Positions 58,220 through 64,000 of a stretch of DNA of 64,000 bases are shown here, piece after piece; the first letter of the stretch is position 1; each line of letters begins with the position of its first letter. The position numbers and the translations under genes were made by a program. Under the pieces are notes generated by a model that searched no databases, was not told the origin of the DNA, and saw nothing but the letters and a program-made list of their open reading frames with translations. This DNA is from JBJMQS01 sp045802605 (lineage in GTDB: Bacteria > Planctomycetota > Planctomycetia > Gemmatales > Gemmataceae), in the NCBI GenBank assembly GCA_045802605.1, contig JBJMQS010000036.1:248001-312000 (forward strand), written 5' to 3'.

Positions 58220-60175
58220 ATGAACTTCGTGACCGACAACGACTCCTCCAATTTTGACGAATATTTATCCGATTATGTGGCGGAATGCGATGAACATTTA
58301 ACGGCGGCGGGTCGAACGCTGCTCGCAATTGAATCATCTCCCGCGCTATTAGATCGCACTCGCTTAGATGAGTTATTCCGCAATTTTCACACCGTGAAGG
58401 GTCTCTCGGCGATGGTCGGCTTGGTCGAAGCCGAGCGTCTGGCACATGCGGTCGAATCGTATTTGAGTCAGGTGCGACAGCAAGAAGGCACATTGACGGT
58501 CAATGTCGTAGCGAAACTGATTCAAGCCGTCCAAATGCTTGAGAGCATTGTCTCAGCGAGGCAACTCGGGCGGGCCATACCCGACGTTGAGCCGGTTGTC
58601 CGAGCAATCGGTGTATCCACGTCAAAATCGGACGCAGGGTCCGGGACCCGGCCTGCCGTTTCGCTCCCGGCTGACAAACGCCTAGAAATGCGTCGCGCTA
58701 TTGAGAAAGGCGAGCGCGCGTGGCGAGTAGTGTTCGCCTCCTCGGCCGCAATGGCGGAACGTGGCATCAACGTGAATTGGGTGCGAGATCGCCTCCAATC
58801 TGAAGGAAACATTCTCAGCGCGCAGCCAATCGTCACAGGTCCTGGCCAACTCAACTTCGAGTTCATTGTGACCGCGTCGCATAATTTGACTACACAAATA
58901 ATGGAAGCCGGTATTTCGGTCGAGCCCGTCATATTCGACTCGTTGCCACAGAATCCCGAAGATATTACAGTCCCGTCAACCGGTCTTGCACAAGCTAATC
59001 TCGTCCGGGTTGATCTTAGCCGCCTCGATGACCTAATGCGCACGCTGGGCGATTTGGTCGTGACACGGGCCCGTTTGGACAATGGGCTAAAGCGGGTGGT
59101 GGAACACGTTCCTGATCGGGATAGACGGGAGCTGCTCGAAACGGGACAGATACTTGAACGCCACCTTCGAGCACTACGAGAGGATGTCATGCGCATCCGC
59201 CTCGTGTCCGTGAGGGATCTCTTCGGTCGTATGCACTTCGTAGTCCGAGATCTGACGCGGGAAACAGGGAAACAAGTCGAATTGAAACTGCATGGAGAAG
59301 ATACGCAAATTGACAAATTCATTGTGGATCGCTTGAGTGATCCACTTTTGCACATGGTTCGGAATGCCGTCACCCATGGGCTCGAAATGCCACACGATCG
59401 CACTCGAGCAGGCAAATCTGCAAAAGGGTCATTGAGCCTCCGTGCGAAGTCAGTCGGTGGAGCGGTGCTCATCGAGGTTGAAGATGATGGGCATGGAATA
59501 GATAGTGAATGGATTGCGTCGCACGCGCGAGCGTTGGGGCTTTGCATGCCCGAGCAGACGCTTACATCGACATCGATTCTGGATCTGCTATGCACTCCCG
59601 GCTTCACAACCAGCAAGGTTGCGGACCGAGCAAGCGGGCGCGGCGTTGGAATGGATGTGGTACGCCGCACGATCGAGTCGCTCGGTGGATATCTTTCGCT
59701 GGAAACCATACCACATCAAGGCACGCGATTCTCGGCAATGCTGCCGCTGACGCTTGCGATTGCCGATGCCCTTATAGTGACCGTTGGAACGCAGACCTAT
59801 GCGATCCCTCAGGTGGCTATCACTGAGGTCATCCAGGTAGAACCGGGTGCAACGATAATTATGGAAAACAATGAATTGCTTCAGCATCGCGAGGGTGTCT
59901 TACCGCTAATTCGATTGACCGATTTGTTTGAGACTGAGCGTCTAACAGTTCCCTTTCCAGCCATGATCGTCGGAGCAGGCAAGCAAGCGATCGCAGTCGG
60001 CGTCGACAGAATTTTGGGTTTACGCGAAATCGTGGTCCACACGCTGACCGATCCGTTGCTGCAATTGCCGGCCATTGCGGGCGTTACCGAGTTGGGAGAC
60101 GGCCGCGCAGTCTTGATCTTGGACGCTATGGGGCTGAGCCGTCTCGCTCGTCAAAATCGGTCATCGAACGCTTGA
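58220..60175 (+). CDS. cheA: Chemotaxis histidine kinase CheA
   Basis: This 651-residue protein begins with an HPt domain with phospho-accepting H57 (N-F-H-T-V-K-G). A short linker follows, then a dimerisation domain (D-D-L-M-R-T-L-G-D-L-V-V-T-R). The HATPase domain has N-A-V-T-H-G-L-E and D-D-G-H-G-I-D, then G-R-G-V-G-M-D-V-V-R. The C-terminal CheW-like domain (T-Y-A-I-P-Q-V-A-I-T-E-V-I) ends near residue 645. It autophosphorylates under receptor control and passes phosphate to response regulators. No receiver domain is fused. The CheY-binding P2 domain is not obvious. First gene of the operon. Confidence 0.95.
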   Translation: MNFVTDNDSSNFDEYLSDYVAECDEHLTAAGRTLLAIESSPALLDRTRLDELFRNFHTVKGLSAMVGLVEAERLAHAVESYLSQVRQQEGTLTVNVVAKLIQAVQMLESIVSARQLGRAIPDVEPVVRAIGVSTSKSDAGSGTRPAVSLPADKRLEMRRAIEKGERAWRVVFASSAAMAERGINVNWVRDRLQSEGNILSAQPIVTGPGQLNFEFIVTASHNLTTQIMEAGISVEPVIFDSLPQNPEDITVPSTGLAQANLVRVDLSRLDDLMRTLGDLVVTRARLDNGLKRVVEHVPDRDRRELLETGQILERHLRALREDVMRIRLVSVRDLFGRMHFVVRDLTRETGKQVELKLHGEDTQIDKFIVDRLSDPLLHMVRNAVTHGLEMPHDRTRAGKSAKGSLSLRAKSVGGAVLIEVEDDGHGIDSEWIASHARALGLCMPEQTLTSTSILDLLCTPGFTTSKVADRASGRGVGMDVVRRTIESLGGYLSLETIPHQGTRFSAMLPLTLAIADALIVTVGTQTYAIPQVAITEVIQVEPGATIIMENNELLQHREGVLPLIRLTDLFETERLTVPFPAMIVGAGKQAIAVGVDRILGLREIVVHTLTDPLLQLPAIAGVTELGDGRAVLILDAMGLSRLARQNRSSNA

Positions 60176-60195
60176 GAATTCGGGGGAGCGGTATC

Positions 60196-60669
60196 GTGAT
60201 CAATGCGGAATCGTACGTATTGTTCGAATTAGCGGCGACCTCGTATGCCATTCCAAGTCAGCTCGTACAGCGATTGGAACTTATCGAGCACATAACACCG
60301 GTGCCGAACGCGCCGTCGTTTATTGATGGCGTCGTCTTTTCGCGTGGAATCGTTGTTCCGGCATTAAATCTGCGGAAGCGATTCGGTTTCGAATTTCGGC
60401 CGTACGACAGCAAGAGTCGCCTGATCGTGGTGTCGCAGGATAGTCGGACAGTCGGATTGGTTGTCGATTCAGCGCGTGAGTTCGTGACGATCCGGTCCGA
60501 TACAATTCAGCCTACGCCCGAATCCTTGGCTGCGACGAGCGGCAAGTACGTTAGTGGAGTGGCTCACGTCAACGACAAGATTGTGCTGGTCCTGGACATT
60601 AAGGAAGTGCTGGAGAGCGCGTCGGGACTCGCCCCATCCCTCACGACGATCGACCATACACACGGTTGA
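60196..60669 (+). CDS. cheW: Chemotaxis coupling protein CheW
   Basis: The 157-residue protein from GTG 60196 has GGGGGAG upstream; an in-frame TTG at 60172 overlaps the cheA stop and is less likely. It has the CheW order: Y-A-I-P-S-Q-L-V-Q-R-L, P-N-A-P-S-F-I-D-G-V-V-F-S-R-G, V-P-A-L-N-L-R-K-R-F-G, and V-G-L-V-V-D-S-A-R-E. It bridges the receptor and CheA. Directly downstream of cheA and 30 bp before the receptor gene. Confidence 0.93.
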   Translation: MINAESYVLFELAATSYAIPSQLVQRLELIEHITPVPNAPSFIDGVVFSRGIVVPALNLRKRFGFEFRPYDSKSRLIVVSQDSRTVGLVVDSAREFVTIRSDTIQPTPESLAATSGKYVSGVAHVNDKIVLVLDIKEVLESASGLAPSLTTIDHTHG

Positions 60670-60699
60670 ATACCGCACAAGATATCACAGGGGAACAAG

Positions 60700-62778
60700 A
60701 TGGCCGCTTCTCTTTCTAAAGATAGTGCCAAGCTTCAAAACGAATTGTCTCTAATCGCGACGACAACCTCCGCATTATCGCGCCTCACTGAACAGGTGGC
60801 CGGTGGTTCTGCAGTGCAAGCGCAAGCTTTAGAAGATGCAACCAGTTCGGCAAACGAGATTGCGGCTTCTCTAAAAGAGACAGCTAGCCAGGCCGCCGCC
60901 GTCTCGGGCTCGTCAACTCAGCTCGCGTCATCGCTTAACGAGATGGCGGCTACGACAGAGCAATTGACTGCAACCTCAAACCAATTCAGCGTAGCAGTTA
61001 CTCAATCCGCCGCTTCCATCGAGCAAATGGCCACATCCATCCAATCTGTGAGTAGTAATGCTCAGGAGCTTGGCACCGCGTCGATCGAACTGCGGAGTAC
61101 TGGGGTAGAGATGGCTGCCTCAATTAAGGCCGTGAGCGAAGACACATCTGCACTCGTCTCAGGAATTGAAGAAAGCGCCGCATCTATTGAGGAACTGGCT
61201 CGCTCGGTTCAAGGGGTTGCCAGGAATACCGACGAATTGACGACCGCGGCAGACTCAACGGCCACCGCCATTAATCAAATGGCGTCGTCGACCGAAGAAA
61301 TGGCGGCGACGGCAGAAAGTTTGTCAAGTGAAGTGGAGAGTGTCGCAACGGGGATTGAACAAGTGGCGCGATCAGCGAGCGGAATTTCCCAAAATGCTGA
61401 AAAGATCACAGAAGCGGTCACCGCGGCCGCTTCGAGTGCGAATGAACTCGATCGCTCACTTGCAGGTGTCTTCGCGATGGCCAGACAAGCCGATGATACG
61501 ACGCGTCGCGCGAGTCGCGATGCAGAGGAGGGCGGCGCGGCAGTACAAAAATCCATTTTAGGACTTAGCCGGGTACGAGAGTCTATGACCCAGTCAGCAG
61601 GCGTTATCAAAGAGATGGGGAAACGGGCTGGTGAGATCGGCGGGATCGTCTCAACCATCAACTTGATCGCCGAGCGGACGAACCTTTTGTCGCTTAATGC
61701 CTCCATAGAAGCCGCGCGCGCAGGCGATGCAGGTCGAGGGTTTGCCGTGGTTGCTGAAGAAATTCGCAACTTAGCCAACCGTGCCGCACAAGCCACCTCT
61801 GAAATTGCGACCATTGTGCAGGGCTTACAGTCCGCTGTTCAAGAAGCAGTGGCAACTTCCACTGAGGGTGCAAAGGTTATCCATGAAAGTAGTCAGCTGG
61901 CTGAAGAAGGCATGTCGGGGCTCAAAAAAATTCTGAACGGCGTTCAGGACACGTCGCAGATCGTCGCTCAAATATCCCGAGCTACTGAAGAGCAGACAAA
62001 GGCTGGGCAACATGTGGTGCTTGCAATTAATACGAGTGCAACTCAATCCAAAGAAGTGTCGCTAGCGACTGCCGAACAAACCAAGGCGGCTCAAGGCATC
62101 TTACAGGCCACCACCCAAATGCGATCAATTGCCCGCCAAGCAGCTCAAGCCATGGGTGAACAAGGGCGAGCCGCACGCGACATAATCAAGGCTGGGCAAA
62201 CGACTCGTACGCTTGCCGAACAGGTTCGCAAGGCAACCAAAGAGCAGGCCGTAGCCGCGGAAGAAATTAGCAAAGCGCTGAGTTCAATGCGGTCCGGAGC
62301 GGCGAATACAGCTCGTGCGGTCGCGGAGCAGGCCAAAGCCGCCGATGCGGTTGCTCAGACCTTAGACCAACAGACACAACTCATTGCTCATGTCAGCCGG
62401 TCAATGGGCGAACAAGCCAATGTGGCCCTTGACGTGACCAAAGCGGTCCAAGAAATGCGCGCACAATCGACGCAGATAGCTCAAACTGTGGCTCTACAAA
62501 GCCGTACAACAAAAGAGATGACGACTGCTGCGGACCATATCTCAAAGCAAATAGACTTAGTCACACGGGCTAATCGCGAACACTCTGTAGCAAGTGACGC
62601 GATATTGCGGTCTCTGATTGACATTCGGAATGCAGGCGCAAAAACCTCAGATGGACTTGCGGCGTCTACGCGCGCAATCGACGACTTGAAAGGACATGTG
62701 GGTCCCTTGGTTGACATCGCGGAAAAGCTGAACGGTCGTCGTGGCGCCAAAACGCGAGGAGCAAGCGGCCGACCATAG
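60700..62778 (+). CDS. Soluble methyl-accepting chemotaxis protein
   Basis: This 692-residue protein has no transmembrane segment and no recognisable sensor domain. It is almost entirely coiled coil. The signalling hairpin is present as E-I-G-G-I-V-S-T-I-N-L-I-A-E-R-T-N-L-L-S-L-N-A-S-I-E-A-A-R-A-G near residues 305-335. N-terminal and C-terminal parts carry many heptads with repeated A-S-I-E-E and T-K-A-A-Q/E-Q-T-K-A motifs, so the coil is far longer than in E. coli Tsr. It should act in the cytoplasm with the CheW and CheA encoded upstream. Confidence 0.92.
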   Translation: MAASLSKDSAKLQNELSLIATTTSALSRLTEQVAGGSAVQAQALEDATSSANEIAASLKETASQAAAVSGSSTQLASSLNEMAATTEQLTATSNQFSVAVTQSAASIEQMATSIQSVSSNAQELGTASIELRSTGVEMAASIKAVSEDTSALVSGIEESAASIEELARSVQGVARNTDELTTAADSTATAINQMASSTEEMAATAESLSSEVESVATGIEQVARSASGISQNAEKITEAVTAAASSANELDRSLAGVFAMARQADDTTRRASRDAEEGGAAVQKSILGLSRVRESMTQSAGVIKEMGKRAGEIGGIVSTINLIAERTNLLSLNASIEAARAGDAGRGFAVVAEEIRNLANRAAQATSEIATIVQGLQSAVQEAVATSTEGAKVIHESSQLAEEGMSGLKKILNGVQDTSQIVAQISRATEEQTKAGQHVVLAINTSATQSKEVSLATAEQTKAAQGILQATTQMRSIARQAAQAMGEQGRAARDIIKAGQTTRTLAEQVRKATKEQAVAAEEISKALSSMRSGAANTARAVAEQAKAADAVAQTLDQQTQLIAHVSRSMGEQANVALDVTKAVQEMRAQSTQIAQTVALQSRTTKEMTTAADHISKQIDLVTRANREHSVASDAILRSLIDIRNAGAKTSDGLAASTRAIDDLKGHVGPLVDIAEKLNGRRGAKTRGASGRP

Positions 62779-62790
62779 AGTGGAGAAGAG

Positions 62791-63630
62791 GTGGCATTGG
62801 CTGGGTCCGACCTCGTCGATTTGCCGATCGGCGTGTTTCTGATTCTTCGTGAGATCATTCGCGATCGAATCGGAATTTCATTCGACGACGAAAAGCGCGA
62901 GCTACTTGCAAGCAAATTGTCGGATCGCGTCCACGCGCGCGGTCTTCATTCATTCTTAGACTATTATTATCTGCTCAAATACGGCGCGGATCGCGATCAG
63001 GAATGGCCGCATTTGACGAATGCCCTTTCGGTTCAGGAAACGTACTTTTGGAGGGAAATAGACCAAATTCGAGTGCTGGTCGATGTGCTATTGCCCCAAG
63101 TCATAGCCGCCAATCAAGGCCCAATTCGTATTTGGTCCGCGGCCTGTGCAACGGGAGAGGAACCCTATACGATTGCAATCGCGCTTGCTGAGGCCGGGTA
63201 TTTCGACAGAGCCGACATTAGCATCTGGGCGAGTGATATCAGCACACTTGCGATTGAGAGGGCGCGCGCGGGGAAGTTTCGGGAGCGATCGCTAAGGGCC
63301 TTGCCCGCCGCGTTGCGTGCCAAATACTTCAACTTGCAAGGTGACGATTGGATATTGGCCTCGAAATTGCAGAACCATGTTCAATTTGTTCGTGCCAACC
63401 TCCTGGAGCCATCAGAATTGACCATGCTGGCGATGGCTCGCTTCATATTCTGTCGCAACGTGTTTATTTATTTTTCGGCGCCGACCATTAGTCGAGTAAT
63501 TGGCGCGCTGAGCGAACGCATGCCTCACCCGGGTTATCTTTTTGTGGGGGCGTCTGAATCACTTATGCGGATTAAGAGTGATTTTGTGTTGCAAGAGGTT
63601 GATGGAGCTTTCGTCTATTTACGGAGCTAG
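62791..63630 (+). CDS. cheR: Chemotaxis protein methyltransferase CheR
   Basis: This 279-residue protein has an N-terminal helical CheR_N domain (residues 10-75). The SAM-binding domain carries I-W-S-A-A-C-A-T-G-E-E-P-Y-T-I-A, a W-A-S-D-I-S segment, and I-F-C-R-N-V-F-I-Y-F near the end. It methylates glutamates on the receptor. GTG start, 12 bp after the receptor stop. It is followed by cheB after 17 bp. Confidence 0.94.
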   Translation: MALAGSDLVDLPIGVFLILREIIRDRIGISFDDEKRELLASKLSDRVHARGLHSFLDYYYLLKYGADRDQEWPHLTNALSVQETYFWREIDQIRVLVDVLLPQVIAANQGPIRIWSAACATGEEPYTIAIALAEAGYFDRADISIWASDISTLAIERARAGKFRERSLRALPAALRAKYFNLQGDDWILASKLQNHVQFVRANLLEPSELTMLAMARFIFCRNVFIYFSAPTISRVIGALSERMPHPGYLFVGASESLMRIKSDFVLQEVDGAFVYLRS

Positions 63631-63647
63631 GTGCCTTGGGCGAGACC

Positions 63648-64000
63648 ATGAGCCGAATCGTACGCGTCCTCATTGTTGACGATTCGGCTTTTGTCCGGAA
63701 AGTCGTTAAACAAATGTTGCAGCGTAGCCCATTCCTTGAGGTAGTCGGTACTGCATATGACGGCGAGGAAGCGTTACAAAAGGTTGAGGAACTCAATCCC
63801 GATGTCGTGACGCTTGATCTCAACATGCCTCGTTCCAGCGGTATTGACTTCCTCAGGACGCAAATGCAGCGTCGGCCAATACCAGTCGTCGTGCTAAGCA
63901 ATGCCAGTGAGACCGGCGACCTCGTCATGCAAGCCCTGGATGCGGGAGCCGTCGATGTTGTTCGAAAGCCCACTGCTCTCGCCAATGATAAGGTATTTGA
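63648..64000 (+). CDS. cheB: Chemotaxis methylesterase CheB (receiver domain, cut by window end)
   Basis: ATG 63648 opens M-S-R-I-V-R-V-L-I-V-D-D-S-A-F-V-R-K-V-V, a receiver domain with phospho-acceptor D57 (V-T-L-D-L-N-M-P) and D-V-V-R-K-P-T. The window ends inside the protein, before the esterase domain, so the CheB call rests on the receiver type (D-D-S-A-F-V-R-K, Q-A-L-D-A-G-A-V-D-V-V-R-K-P) and on the position after cheR. A stand-alone CheY is the alternative but less likely. Confidence 0.85.
   Translation, partial: MSRIVRVLIVDDSAFVRKVVKQMLQRSPFLEVVGTAYDGEEALQKVEELNPDVVTLDLNMPRSSGIDFLRTQMQRRPIPVVVLSNASETGDLVMQALDAGAVDVVRKPTALANDKVF

Overview
The window looks like a piece of a planctomycete (Pirellulales-like) chromosome. 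This rests on several features taken together: a type VI secretion block in the planctomycete style, large secreted proteins with no close relatives that I recognise, a secreted beta-propeller plus phosphoesterase protein, an outer-membrane M1 peptidase, a Uma2 nuclease, interspersed repeats encoding the planctomycete-typical peptide REGEAPAEP, and palindromic GTTAGCCCGACGCG repeats. The species assignment is inference.

Layout. (1) 1-1.6 kb: tail of a broken PD40/TolB-like repeat protein, frameshifted and interrupted by a GC-rich repeat. (2) 2-8.5 kb: type VI secretion genes in canonical order, tssB-tssC-hcp-tssE-tssF-tssG (sheath, tube and baseplate), followed at once by a secreted propeller/phosphoesterase. 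(3) 11-39 kb: core genome. It holds a large secreted unknown protein, an AlkA-like glycosylase, a TPR membrane protein, a BON-like protein, csrA, agmatine deiminase, a response regulator with a YheT-type hydrolase, topA with five zinc ribbons, a PpiD-like membrane protein, hflX, a Trm112-like protein, an M1 peptidase/beta-barrel fusion, a ThiF/MoeB-type enzyme, a Uma2 nuclease, a class V aminotransferase, queA, an HtrA protease and a PP2C phosphatase, ending at tRNA-Asn(GUU). Gene junctions here often carry long perfect inverted repeats (22-47 bp arms).

(4) 39.5-57.8 kb: an accessory, decaying region that starts directly after the tRNA. It holds an IS-type transposase, a DNA methylase fragment, and a cluster of about six related small membrane proteins of SmpA/BamE-like type. 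Several of these are preceded by a tiny membrane protein, and one is translationally coupled to a SWIM-domain transposase. Further on are an AAA/DUF4143 ATPase, an orphan toxin-tail/immunity pair, a broken XRE regulator, an Rhs protein with a possible caspase-like (clan CD) C-terminal domain followed by a membrane-anchored candidate immunity protein, and a second decayed Rhs/CBS/immunity cassette. This is the most likely place for undescribed biology.

(5) 57.2-64 kb: two small unknown genes, then a chemotaxis operon cheA-cheW-mcp-cheR-cheB (cheB runs off the end). Its receptor has no membrane segment, so the pathway probably senses a cytoplasmic signal or serves a non-flagellar output.

Many start codons were moved from the longest possible frame to an internal ATG/GTG with a visible ribosome binding site. 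These choices are explained in the entries.
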